This document shows positions 23,505-35,593 of a DNA stretch of 64,000 nucleotides, piece by piece. The notes under the pieces are model-generated. The model was not told the origin of the DNA, ran no database searches, and saw only the letters and a program-made list of their open reading frames with translations. Position numbers and translations under genes: made by a program. Position 1 is the first letter of the stretch. Each line of letters begins with the position of its first letter. Origin of the DNA: Rhizophagus irregularis (taxonomy: Eukaryota > Glomeromycota > Glomeromycetes > Glomerales > Glomeraceae); NCBI RefSeq assembly GCF_026210795.1, contig NC_089433.1:4055001-4119000 (forward strand). The letters run 5' to 3'.

Positions 23505-25302
23505 TAAATATACGATATCTTTTACATCAGCAGATTAAGTGTATTAATTTTATTCGAAAATTGAAATATGAAATTTATAAATATTCAAGTTTAAAATATA
23601 TAAACGTTATTTTTGTGTGCAATTTCTAATTTGAAAATTTAAATGCGCCGCTTTATTTACAATATTAATACATTTATCGTATTTTATCCAATAAATTATT
23701 TTTAAAATTTTCAATTCATTAATTTATCTCAATCTATAATCTAATCATCTTACATAATAATTGTCATTTAATTTAAATAAGAATATTTAATGATTTATTT
23801 TTCATGTCATAATTCATAAATTTGAAGATTGTTAAAACACATGCCCTTGTTTCCATAGTATGCGGTAATAATTAAGAAAGGAAAGGCGTGGTACGCGTGA
23901 AAAATTTCCTATCCCTATAGTCCAAGGTTAGTAATAACTTTAGATTGGTTTTAGCCTTTTTTTTAATTTATCCTATCCTTTACATTATAGTGAATGTGCA
24001 GAACATTAATAAATATAGTTATTTCACAATTAAATTTCGTAAGACAATAACTTTTAAATTGTAAATACCTTAATCTAAAAATATATTTACAATAAAAACG
24101 AATGATTGAGATGAGCATTAGTTATTTATAAGTGATATTACGTAAAAAAAAATTTTTTTTCTACCGTTAATTAAAATTTATAGGACTAATATTGATATCA
24201 CTTATAATAAAAAGATTTATAATACAATAAATTTCCACTCGGCAGTAAAATGACTCGTCTTAAATTTTCGTTAATGGTGATCTTCTAGCTCATAAATTCC
24301 AAAATCTTTGTTTTAATGTTAAAAACCAATTGTTCTAGTTGTATTTTGTAAGGATTTTGAATATAATAAATCTTTTAAAGTTTAAGGCAAAGTACAAACC
24401 TAAATCCGGAAATAGCAACTTTATCTGAAATTTTATTAATGAAAAAATGTAGTAACATTTCCGTCTAACGGATCATCCATTATTACAGCAGTAAAAAACG
24501 TTCAGCGGCGTTATTAATTCAAATGGGTGCAGAATTGCAGATAAAAAAAAATCATATTATGTTCACATGTTATCTAAAGAAATAGACAATTTTAATCATT
24601 TTTTATTATTGTCAACTGCGCAACATGCCGTACTAATAACTCATGCAATAAATTTCTACGGTTACGCAAAAACTTGATTAGTTAGATTGTTTCATCTTTT
24701 TGTCCTAACGCCATTATTTTGATAATGCTTTAACGTAAAAACTGTTTAACCAACCATCAAAAAAGGAAAGTTTTTACTAATATACGAAACCTTTACTCAG
24801 TTCTAGTGTTAATAATACTACAGAACAAGTTGATATTAAAGGTGTTTTGTTATAACCTTTAAATAGTAAATAACAGGATAATTATACTCTTGGAATCGCG
24901 TATAGAACATCTTTCTTAAATAATTTGAGCACTTATTAAAAATCAATAATACAAAGTATTAGGAATTACTATTTACTTAAAAAATCCGATCAATCATTAA
25001 GTGAATAAGCAATTTGAAAATTGAGATGGAATCTAAAAATAATAGTGTTCTGATACCTACTCAAAAAAGTAAAGCTATTAAGTTATTAAAATACCAAATT
25101 ATAATGTAAAATATAAATCTTGTTTAAGGCATAACAAATATGATTATTCAATTTATTAATATATTAGATACTTATTTGTGAAATAACAAAATATATTTTA
25201 ACCGACTAACTAACCAGATTTTGCGAAGAACTTGCGCGTAGTACATCATGGTATATTCGATTGTACGTAATAACTACATTTTTTTTTTGATCAAAAAAAA
25301 AA
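23505..25302. other. Intergenic between two broken copies
   Basis: 23505-23710 matches the 3' flank of the 39325-47705 genes (ACGATATCTTTTACATCAGC; AATGCGCCGCTTTATTTAC). 24440-24650 matches their 5' flank module (AACGGATCATCC; TTATTATTGTCAACTGCGCA). So parts of the same duplication unit occur here around an older gene. No gene seen in between. Confidence 0.55.
25279..25302. promoter_or_regulatory. T10-GATC-A10 tract before ATG
   Basis: Ten T, GATC, then an A run leading straight into ATG at 25303. It is a perfect inverted repeat with a GATC centre, analogous to the tract before the 21993 start. Confidence 0.4.
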
Positions 25303-26803
25303 ATGTCCACTCAATTTTTTTTAAAATTAAGTGAAAATTATATTGAATTATTAGAAAACGATGAAATATTATGACGTTACTATTGAAGTTGGTGAAGACC
25401 CTAACGTAAAAATATTTCGGGCTCACAGGATTATTTTAAGTTACCGCTCTCAATATTTACGACGAACTTTGGCTTCTAAAAAAGCGAATAAAGATAATGT
25501 TCTAGTTCATATTATTAAATTTAACAAATATATCATCGGATTTCGGGAATTGTTTCAAATTATTTTAAAGTTTATATGCAATAAATTTCATAACCTTAGA
25601 CTTTCAGATATTCTAATTCGAAATTCAAATGTTTATAATATAGATAATGACGTATGTAGTACATATGGTAGACCATAGGTATATTTATGGTGGTATTCTT
25701 CCATTAAATGAACATGATACTTTAGAGATTCTTAAACTATTATTGGCTGCGAATGAGCTGCTTCTTCAAGAATTAGTTAATTATTTACAAAAATATTTAA
25801 TTGAAAATAAAGCCGAATGGATGGAACAATATTTTGAACTTATTCATTGAACAAGCTTTTAATACATTTCTTTATTAGAACTTCAATAATTTTGTACTGA
25901 TTTTATGGCAAATTTTCCAGAGAAAATATTTAAATCACTCGATTTTATTTCACTTCCTGAAAAATCTTTAATTCAACTTATTAAAAGAGATGATTTACAA
26001 ATGAAAGAAGTTGAAGTTTGGGAATATATATTAAAATGGGTCTTGCACCAAATCCAACACTTCTTCCTGATCCTAATATTTGGTCGATGATTATTTTAAA
26101 ACAATGGAAACATTCCTTATCCTTGATTAGATTTTTTAGTTTATCATCCAAAGATTTTTTACAAAGTGAAAATATTAACTCTATTAAAATCTCATTTGGA
26201 TCCTAATGGTGTCAACATTTTACCTCCTAGAAATATTAGAATTGAGAGCATTATCGATATAAAGATTGTTAATTTAGAAATTACATCAACTATTTCGAAA
26301 TGGATTGATAAAATAGTTATTATTATTAATAGCAAATTCGATCATTTAAGAGAATTATATTTACCATATAAATTTCAATTATTATTAAGAGGAAGTCGAG
26401 ATGGATTTACAACTAAAAAATTTCATGAATTATGTGATGGTAAGAATAATAATATTACTTTTATTAAAGTAAGTGGAACGGAAGAAATTCTTGGTGGGAA
26501 TAATCCTTTAAAATGGTAATCATCTGGTGATTGGAGTAAAACTAAAAGATAGTTTTATTTTTTCTTTCAAGAATAATAATGCTAATGATGCAATTATTAG
26601 TTATATAGTAAATACAGATAATGCATTATTTTATAACCGACATCATGGTCCAAATTTTGGCAGAGATACTATTACTATATGTTCTCAGAATGATGAGTTT
26701 ACTATAGTTATTGTGGAAAGTATCATTATGAAAAAATGATAAGATATGAAGATCAATTTTCTATAGAAGATTATGAAGTATTTCAAATCAAAAAAGATAA
26801 ATA
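25303..26803 (+). pseudogene. BTB-BACK-TLDc gene, multiply broken
   Basis: The copy is recognisable along its whole length but has an extra A early in exon 1 near 25362. The GTAAGT donor has been lost at about 25570 (AAAGTTTATATG). Stops occur at 25848-25850 and 25860-25862, one G is missing at 26038-26040, and further small deletions lie in BACK and TLDc. The acceptor-like ATAG before TATATTTATGG at about 25679 survives. Surviving motifs: YYDVTIEVGEDPNVKIFRAH, SLPEKSLIQLIKRDD, FQLLLRGSRDGFTTKKFHEL. It is clearly a sister of the 21993 pseudogene, with which it shares the TAA in BACK. Confidence 0.88.
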
Positions 26804-28235
26804 TACAATATCGGATGAAGTAATTTTATTCAAAATATGATATTTAATTTATAAATTTTTAAGTTCAAAATATATACACGTTATTTTGTGCAGTTACTAA
26901 TTTCTTTAATAAGTAAATTTAAATGCATCTCAAATTGCTGTTTTACAAATTCAGGAATTTATTACGATATTTAACTATGATCTTATCATCTATATCTATT
27001 GCTTCTAAATATTTAACATTTGATGAAAATATTATCTAATTCTTTCAGAGTTTTATCTCTATTTAAAAATACTGCTACATGTCTTAGATTTAAACAACAT
27101 TTATTGCCTAATTATATTCTTTTGCTTGATCACAACTAGGAAATCTAATTTTAATTTTTAAGATTTCCATTATTATTTTGAACAATATCAATTACAATAT
27201 GAAGTGATATTTTATATAACTCAAGTATTTGAAGATAGTGTTGTGGGCGAAACCTATGAGTTTTGCCAGAGGCGATTCCAAATTTGGCGAAACTATTTTT
27301 GCAAGATTACCAAATTTCCGAAACCTCCAAAATTTCCAAAACATGCCAATAGAAACTTATCGAAATTAACAAAACCTATCAACTTCTTATTGGCTAATTA
27401 TTTAATAAAATCAATTGTACAAAGTTTTACTAGTATAATGACATTAAAAATCTTCTTATCAAAAGAACTTGGCAACATTCAACAAATTCAACTCCCAAAT
27501 GGACATATTCGGGGTCACAACGATAATTTTTCAAAAATTTTATACTTAACAAAAATGATCTGAATTATTCGATTCGTTTATTATATCACGTACGGTATGG
27601 ACTAGGGCCGACTCAGGCAAATTACCAAGCTTTGAAATGATTTTTTAAAAAAAATTTTATTTAACAAATTTTATTTTCATGCATTTTTTAGGTAGGTTAC
27701 TTATCGGTATTAAGTGATAAAGTTCTACCGAAGTCAGAAATAAAAACGTGAAACCTAGTGTCAGTCCGACTGATTGGTTGGCATCGTTCCCAAGCAAATT
27801 GCAGATGATTTTTTAAAAAAGAATTATTAATAATATTTGTTCTCAGACCATTTTTAGGGTTTGGCCTTCTACATTATAATATAATTCATATAGATTTTGA
27901 AAAAGAAATATTTGCTTCTGGATATTGAAATATTGGATAATATATCATATTTGAACTTAAACATTTATAAAACATACATTAATAAAAAGTTTATAAGTTC
28001 CTTTCTTCAATCTTGTATTATTTGGGAAAAAACCTTATTAATACCATTAAGATATTTCCAAAATTTAATATAGTTGAATGAAAGTTTTTGTCACATGAAA
28101 TTCGCTTTGGTAATATATTCATTTTTTAAAAGTTTTATTGAATTATCTAATAAATGTGAAATGAAAAATAATTCTTTTTACAAGCATATTTATAAAGATA
28201 ACTCCATGAAATTGGAATCATACATTCATACAAAG
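26804..28235. other. Gene-poor interval with weak decayed fragments
   Basis: 26804-26950 continues the family 3' flank. On the minus strand at about 27050-27195, NGNLK, IRFPSCDQAKEYN-like and similar pieces suggest an old exon, heavily decayed. 27230-27370 is a Lys/Pro/Asn-rich open stretch built from CAAATTTCCGAAACC-like repeats. 27605-27680 and 27765-27860 share a diverged repeat (AAATGATTTTTTAAAAAAAA / AGATGATTTTTTAAAAAAGA). No gene called. Confidence 0.35.
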
Positions 28236-29520
28236 TCAATAAACAATAAATAAAGATTTTTTATATGTCATGTTGTTTTTTAAATTCATATTAGTAGAAT
28301 TTACTCTCAACTCCATTGTTTGGTTTTCTGTCATCAGGAAGAGAAATATCGGCTGACTTTTTTCATTTTCTGTCCAGCTGCTCGTCATATGTTTTTGAAA
28401 CCAGTTCTTCGTGTTTAGGAGCTTGCTGCAACAATAACCAATTTCCAAGAGGACCCATGATTTTTGTAAGCGCTTGTTTTGTGAGTTTCCAATCATCCGG
28501 AAACTGTGTATTTTTGAGAGGGGGACTTAATCTCTTGTAAATTTTCAAAACTGAAATTTTTATGAAATGTGAAATTGCTAATATGTTACAGCCCTTACAA
28601 ACTATTAAATTCTTCATATGTTAAACTAAACTTTCTAAGATATTTTCTAGTTATTTGTTACTACCTTAGGGTTTTTGTATCATTCAACTCTTTAGAGTAT
28701 TTATAATTTTTGTCCAATCATTTATCTCTTTATTAACTTTGTTTATTTCTTCTGATCTGTGTTTATATATTTTATTTGTGAAATGTATTATTTTCATGGA
28801 ATTTTGTAGCCTTGAATCTCATCTCTCTAATATGATGTAAAGCCATCTCTGCTGATTTTGATTCTACCAGAAGTTAGTTTTTAATGTAAATAAAACTTAA
28901 CATGGCCTGAGAAGGACTTAATTCATGTTTATGTTTAGAGGATCAATGAGATAATTAATTTATTTATTGTTTTAATTTTTAAGGGAATAGCCCTCATATT
29001 TATAAATTTTGATGTTACACTAATTCCTATTGTATTACCATATCACATGGCTTACTATTGGGGCTTCTAACTTGTAACTATAAATGTAAATACAACTCAA
29101 TTAAATACATAGTAATATATAAAACCCTAACTAATTATTATTAATAATTATATCCTAATATGCTACTTTCCAATGCTACAACAGATATCCATGAGTGCAT
29201 CATTTTCACTGAATTTTTACATAAGCAGAAATAATGAGATAATTACTGTAGATAAAATTTTTTATAGGACTTCTGTAAGTACTTAATATATCAAGTTTTC
29301 TTAATTTGGTTGAAAGGTTTTCAACTTGTTTCTTTAATACCTTTATTTTTCCACCTTTTTTTTTAATTCCACTTTAAGCTGCTTTATCTCTCTATCTTTT
29401 CTTTTAATTCCACTTTAAGCTGGTCTATCATTGATTTTGCATAATCGAACAATATGAAGAGCTTGCCTTAATCAGAGTGTTTTTTGTTGTAATTTTATTG
29501 CTTGAAGAATCTAAAAAAAC
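28236..29520 (-). pseudogene. Decayed or spliced coiled-coil gene, unrecognised
   Basis: The minus strand has several coding-like segments. At 29360-29460 there are heptad-rich pieces (SMIDQLKVELKEKIE, then a second LKVELKKK unit), encoded by two copies of a 40-50 base repeat (TTAATTCCACTTTAAGCTG on the plus strand). At 28750-28870 lies a basic helical piece (EINKVNKEINDWTKI). At 28363-28617 a longer open segment carries PPLKNTQFPDDWKLTKQALT and MGPLGNWLLLQQAPKHEELV. Frames do not join without introns or breaks that I cannot place. No domain recognised. Confidence 0.35.
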
Positions 29521-30259
29521 ATGAGTAAAATAATAGAACCGGTTAAATTTTAATATTTTCTGCAGAACCAATTGTTAGTGAATTTATGTAACATACTTTT
29601 GGTAGATAATTCTTTTGTAATTACCAATTCTATTGATAAAAATATTTTAAAGCAAATGTATGGGAATTTTTTATGATTTTTTTTTATTTTACCAAATTTT
29701 CGCTTAGGCATCTTTATTACTATTTTATAGAAATTGGATATTAACGTGAAATAAAAAGTTTGTAAAAAAAAAAATATTAATAAAATAAAATAAAAAATAA
29801 AAAATTGTCAGCCAAAAATGATTAAAATTTTCTTCTAAAAAAAGGCTTGCATCATTCAATTATCTCCTTAATTGTTAATATTTCCTAATATAGGGATCAA
29901 AGATTTTTTATTAATCTATTTATGTGTTCTGATGCAATTGCAATATGAATTAATAAAGTTAGTTCAATTATATAACAATTAACAGTATTGATCCGTTTAT
30001 ACATAAAAATTTATTGACGTAATATTAATATAATCTAATAAAGTTAGTTTTTTATTTAATACTGCTTTTTTCACATTTATTTATATAATCGGCTTTCTTT
30101 TTATTTTTAAATAATTATAATTAATAATAATTGTAATACAAGTTTAAAAAAGCCTATAATAGTCTATTTGATATAATAAAGTATCACAATTCACAAAACT
30201 GTTGATTGTATGTAATTTATTTCATAATAATAGTAATTAATTTTAGATTTTTACTTCAA
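29521..30259. other. Intergenic, nothing recognised
   Basis: Very AT-rich sequence with long A and T runs (29680-29800). No coding segment or repeat that I can support. Confidence 0.5.
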
Positions 30260-30377
30260 ATCACCGGGGGTGATCATCACCGTTGGCCAGAATTATCAAT
30301 TTTTACCGGCACTATATTTTTTTAATGCTGGTCGATTATCATAATTTCAGTCACCGGTGATCACCACCCCCGGTGAT
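30260..30377. mobile_element. Short inverted-repeat element (MITE-like), 118 bp
   Basis: The left end ATCACCGGGGGTGATCATCA and the inverse of the right end ATCACCGGGGGTGGTGATCA match at 18 of 20 positions, the first 13 perfectly. The GC-rich termini stand out sharply from the flanks. No target-site duplication was found, so it may be a MITE, a foldback element or the palindromic remainder of one. Confidence 0.55.
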
Positions 30378-30432
30378 AGTTAGAAAAATTCTTAATTTTA
30401 TATTATTGTTTAATTATAATATATTTTTACAG

Positions 30433-30591
30433 ATGAAGATGATGTATATAATAATCCAAATTTTCATTCAGAAGAACAAGATACATTTGAACTTCCTGAT
30501 GGTAAGAATTTTTTTTTTTTGTAGATATTAAATTTTTTAAATAGTTCTTAAATTACTAAATTATTTTTGTGCTTTTTTCCTAGATATTTAA
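30433..30591 (+). CDS. Last two exons of an unidentified gene, acidic C-terminus
   Basis: The acceptor TTTTTACAG ends at 30432. Exon 30433-30501 encodes DEDDVYNNPNFHSEEQDTF and ELPD, with donor GTAAGAA. The next acceptor TTTTTTCCTAG ends at 30583, and the exon 30584-30591 completes D-I-stop in phase. Both splice borders and the phase fit, which is unlikely by chance. I could not find the upstream exons; the 118-bp inverted-repeat element lies just upstream, perhaps in an intron. The gene may be an orphaned 3' end. Confidence 0.4.
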
Positions 30592-30853
30592 ATATAGCGG
30601 ATGACGAGATGAATTTATAAATATTAAATATTATACTATTATTATACTTATTATTTATTATTATTATTTTAAAGTTTTATATTAAATATTATTTAAACAC
30701 TAAGACAAGAGTACGTAAGATTAGTCATCTTTCAAAATTCTTAGTTTGTAATTTAAATCATATTAATAAATTATTATATAAAATTATTTCATGAACATAC
30801 TGTCCGTATATTTAACGAGTGTAATTTGATAAAATTAATCAAATTGTTGATTT
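30592..30853. other. Intergenic spacer
   Basis: AT-rich spacer, nothing recognised. Confidence 0.5.
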
Positions 30854-30861
30854 TTTGAAAT

Positions 30862-31075
30862 TAGTGTTTCGATCCGGATAAAACCTCAAATATTTTAACG
30901 TGGGATTATGATTAAAAAAGGTTACAAATTTCGGCTTTGAGTGGACTATAATTTCGGCCAGAATTAAAATAATATTATTCCATAAATTTTTATTAATTTT
31001 GGTGGTCCCAGCCCAAATTAACCGAGTCGGTATCCGGATAAAAACCGGATAAAACCGCTACGGATCGAAACTCTA
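30862..31075. mobile_element. Non-autonomous hAT-type MITE, 214 bp
   Basis: The left terminus TAGTGTTTCGATCCG and the inverse of the right terminus TAGAGTTTCGATCCG differ at one base in 15. The element is flanked on both sides by TTTGAAAT (30854-30861 and 31076-31083). An 8-bp target duplication is the hallmark of hAT transposons. The interior carries repeated CCGGATAAAACC words near both ends and no coding sequence. The intact duplication suggests a fairly recent insertion. Confidence 0.85.
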
Positions 31076-31083
31076 TTTGAAAT

Positions 31084-33166
31084 AATGAGTCAAATGACTT
31101 GCAATACTTTTTCGTTCGAATCTGTCGCAATTTTCATCTTTCAATATGCATTATTTGTTAAATCCAAACCTATATTTTATTTTCTTAGGATAATGGCATA
31201 ATTTTGCTACAAAAAAAAAAAACTTTGAAAAATTTGCTGATTTCATTATAATGCAACTGTATTCAGTTTCAATTTTATCCGCGCTTTTATTGAGTTACCA
31301 CATTTGCCATTTTGTCGCTTAATTTGATCAGTTAAATAGTTAAACCTTCATCTTTCCCTTATTCCGTTATTCGGACGAAAAGTCCTTTTTTAGGCAAAAC
31401 TAATGAGTGAGGTAGAAAGCAAATAAAGACTCGCTATAATTATTATTATTATGATTTTACAAATTTTGATTTTTATTTTAAAAAGAGTGATAAAAAAAAT
31501 TTTTTATTTTTAAATTTTGTTCAAATCGTTTAAATTAGAAATTATGTAATATCATTAGAAAATTTTTAAAATATGAGTAATCTTGATTTTACTCGTGCTA
31601 TATGATATATCTGTTATCATATAATAACTGACGTCAGATATCGTGTCAGAAAATCCTGACAGTCAAATCTCGAAGTTTTTTTTTTAAAAAAAAAGAATAA
31701 TTTTTTAAATTAAGCGTATTAAAATGATGTATTATATTCGGCCATTTGAATCGCTAATAAAATTACTATCATAAAATATACAAAATATTTAAATTAACAC
31801 AAAAATGTATTTTTAAAACAATATGTAGTTTGCGAACTTGTTATAATGATAATATAAGTATTTTAATTCTCTCAAAAAATTCGAGAGAATAAAATAATAT
31901 ACATCAGACAGATGGTGAATCTTTTAAGAAGAAACTATTATAATTCTTTAGGAATTCTTGAACTTTGTAATCGCAACTACTTAAATTATTTGCAATTTCA
32001 AATTTATTAATTTAACAGAATTGAAAGTTTGCATTCATAGTTTTAATTATACGATGATGATGATGCTAATGATAATAATTTAAGAGGTGATATTTTCCTT
32101 TATATATTTTAGAGAAAAGGATTTAATATTTATTTCTAAATAAATAGAAACCACAATGTAAAATTCAAGTGGCAACAAATAATACAAAATATACAAGTGA
32201 TACAACATTGTTATTATGAAATACATCTCCATAATTTCCATAATCATCGTCAATCGAATTATATATATCTTCACAATTAAAATAACATTTTCAAATATTG
32301 AAATTTTACCGGTGTGGTTAGGGTCGACATCTTTGAAAATTTAATGAAAATCTTGTTCATAACGCAAAAAAATTTATCATTCATGTCACATGATATTTTA
32401 ACCAAAATAATTTTGTATTTATTGGTTATAAAATCGTCATCCCCTTTGAATTAATTTTTATTTAATTTAGAACTAGAAAGTTTTTTTAATTTATGGAAAG
32501 AAATGAAAACTTTGGAATTTTTTTCAAAAAATACTAACACTTATATTAAATCAAAATATATACTAATAAATCTCCAATATGTTGTTAATAACGTCAACAT
32601 TATAGATAATAAAAAAATTTGATTTTTATCAAGAGAGTTGTATATATCTCTGTAAATAATTATAAACATAATGTTTTTTTTTCAATTTTCTTGATGGCGT
32701 CAAAATTACTGCGTACTGCGATACCAAAGTGATCAATTTAACCGGTTAAAAATTGTTTTTTAACCGGTTAACAAATGTTTTTACCGGTTAACCGTTTTAA
32801 CCAGTTAATTAACCGGTTAAGCTCAACCTCTATAATTATAAATTAATAATAATAAAAAAATAAAATAGGTAGAGAAGTTAGTTGCAATAAACTATATAAG
32901 TGATTCGTTAAAAAAATATCGAATGAGCACAATATACACTTTTAGAAATGATCAGTGCAAATCACGTGAACGTTACCTTATTTCTGCGGTGATACTGGGA
33001 AAGTTTGCTGCATGCTGAAGATCAGTAAAATTTCGACATAGAAATGTCCGGTGTCACTATTTTTATTATAAATAGTTTTACAATATATATATATATATAT
33101 TTTTTCAATTTAAAAACGTAAAATTAAATTCTGCTGCAAAATTTAAAAATTTTTGTATATCCAACA
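31084..33166. other. Long intergenic region upstream of the kinase-Sel1 gene
   Basis: No gene supported. 31675-31694 has a T/A tract (T run then A run) like those before BTB-BACK-TLDc starts, but no such gene follows. 32745-32830 has repeated AACCGGTTAA words ending GGTTAAGCTCAACCTCTA, which resembles one end of a hAT element; no opposite end found. A (TA)n microsatellite lies at 33083-33100, about 70 bases before the kinase start. Confidence 0.4.
33083..33100. repeat. (TA)9 microsatellite in a promoter
   Basis: An uninterrupted alternating TA run ends 67 bases before the ATG of the kinase-Sel1 gene. It could act as a TATA region; slippage may change its length. Confidence 0.8.
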
Positions 33167-35593
33167 ATGTCTAATAACGCTAAACTTACTAAAAATTCAA
33201 ATGAGTATAATATGATTGAAGATGCAATTTCTAAAAAACTTATTAAATATTATGAATTTGAACAATTCAGCGATCTGCAAGAAATTGGTTTCGGAGGTTT
33301 TGGAAAAGTTTATCGTACAAGTTGGAAGAATTATTACAAACAATGTGCACTAAAATCATTTTTTAATTTCAACGACTCTACAGTTAAAGAAATTGTCCGT
33401 GAGGTAATTTTAATATCGAACATATTTCAATTTATATATGTACATTTCTATTATTAACAAACTTCTATTCATTACTTAGATTCAACTTCAGCGCGAAGTT
33501 GATTTTCATAATAACATTATCCGTTTTTATGGTGTCACAGCTTCCAGTAAAGGTATCAAAAGTTCTAGTAATAATATTTTTTTTTTTTATATTAAACTGT
33601 AATTAATTAACTAATTTGTAAAATTTTTTCTTTTTTAAAAGAAAACCAAAGAAAAAAGTATATGCTAGTAATGGAATATGCCGACAATGGTACTCTCCGA
33701 AAATATTTGAATGAAAATCTTGAAAATATGTCTTGGAATGACAAATATAATCTTGCATTCCAACTTGTTTGTGCAGTATCATGTTTACATGGCGAAGGGA
33801 TCGTGCATTGTGATTTGGTAATTAATTTACATCTTATTATGATTGCGTAGTGTATTTTAACAATTAGTTTGTCTTAATTTAATTATTTTAATTTAATGTA
33901 ATTGAATAGCACTCCAATAATATCTTAGTACATCAGAATACTGTCAAGCTAGCAGATTTTGGCCTATCAAAAAGAATTGAAGAAACATCCAACCCTCAAT
34001 CAAAAACATTTGGATTAATTCCATATGCTGATCCAAAAAGTTTTAATAGAAGTACAGAATTATATGTATTAAGTAAAAAAAGTGATGTTTATAGCATTGG
34101 CGTATTGCTATGGGAAATATCCAGTTGCCAGCCTCCCTTTCATGGTAAACAATATGATGTTGGTTTAGCTTTAGATATTTTACAAGGCCTTAGAGAAAAA
34201 CCCACTCATGATACACCTGAAGAATATATTAAAATTTATATTGGTATGTATAAAATTATATTTATATGATCTAAATCATATAATTTTAATTAATTGAAGA
34301 TGATTTTCTGTAGATTGTTGGAATATTGAACCTGATAATCGTCCAACTATTGATCAAGTAGTTGAAGAACTAAAAGTACTCATAACGAAAGAAAACATAA
34401 TTATCAAAGATTTTCACTTATATAATAATACCAATAATTCTCTGTCATCAAATAACCATCAACTTTCTGATTCAACTGTTAAAATTTCTGAGAGTACTAG
34501 TTCAATACACGTAGATTTACCTCAAGTTATTCAAAATTTTGATATGATAAATATAAAAGAACTAGAACCAACATTATCATCAATTAGCCAATTTAAGGAT
34601 AACTTTGATATATTGGTTAATATTATGTTCAATTTTTTTAATGATACTGATGAAATAGGGAAGCAAAAGATCTTAAGTTATCTTAATGAACAAAATATAA
34701 CTTTGCTAGAGATTAATAATTTATTATTAGATAATCAAAATAACTCGCATTCTATTTACTTACTTGGAAAATTTAATCATTTAGGAATTGGAATCAGCAT
34801 TGATAATCAAAAAGCATTCGAGTTATATCAAGAAGCAGCAGATTTAGGAAATTCATCTGGAATAAATGATTTAGGATATTATTATTTAAATTTAAATGGA
34901 ATTGAAACTGATAATAATAAGAAAATGGCATTTGAGTTATATCAAAAGGCAGCAGAATTAGGAAATTCATCTGGAATAAATAGTTTAGGATATTGTTATC
35001 GAAATGGAATTGGAACTAATATTAATAATAAAAAAGCATTTGAATTATATCAAAAGGCTGCAGATTTAGGAAATTCGTCTGGAATTAGTAATTTAGGAGT
35101 ATGTTATGAAAATGGAATTGAAATTAATATTGATTATCAAAAAGCATTTAAATTATATCAAAAGGCAGCAGATTTAGGAAATGCATCTGGAATAAATAAT
35201 TTAGGATATTGCTATGAAAATGGAGTTGGTACTATTGTTGATAATAAAAAAGCATTTGAATTATATCAAAAGGCAACAGATTTAGGAAATTCATTTGGAA
35301 TATGTAATTTAGGACAATGCTATGAAAATGGAATTGGAACTGATATTGATAATAAAAAAGCATTTAAATTATATCAAAAAGCAGCAGATTTAGGAAATGA
35401 ATATGGAATAAATAATTTAGGATATTGTTATGAAAAAGGAATTGGTACTGATATTGATTGTCAAAAAGCATATGAATTATATCAAATGGGAGCAGATATA
35501 GGAAATTCATTTGGAATTCATGATTTAAAACTATGTTATAAAAATGGAAATGATGTTTATTATCAAAAGCCATTTAAATGGCAGCAGATTTAG
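33167..35593 (+). CDS. Protein kinase-Sel1 repeat fusion, five exons, 699 aa
   Basis: Exons 33167-33403, 33480-33552, 33642-33817, 33910-34243 and 34314-35593, all GT/AG, total 2100 nt in one frame. Kinase domain: Gly loop GFGGFG 41-46, Lys 63 (CALK), catalytic loop HCDLHSNN with Cys in place of Arg at 160, ADFG 177-180, and a SDVYSIGVLLWE helix. After a linker, about seven Sel1-like repeats (KAFELYQKAADLGN, then NLGYCYENGIGT) run from about residue 415. Kinase-Sel1 fusions are a known expanded class in Glomeromycotina; Sel1 repeats form helical scaffolds for protein partners. The last repeat ends abnormally in KPFKWQQI because about 10 bases are missing near 35579 relative to the other repeats. 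Sel1 coding continues beyond the stop. Confidence 0.88.

Noticed and set aside
27204-27563. 119-codon frame rich in Lys/Pro/Asn
   Set aside because: Built from short CAAATTTCC-like repeats; no recognisable protein.
30260-30377. Palindromic GC-rich ends considered as a rho-independent terminator or tRNA-like structure
   Set aside because: The organism is eukaryotic, the arms are 90 bases apart, and no tRNA features are present; a MITE-like element fits better.
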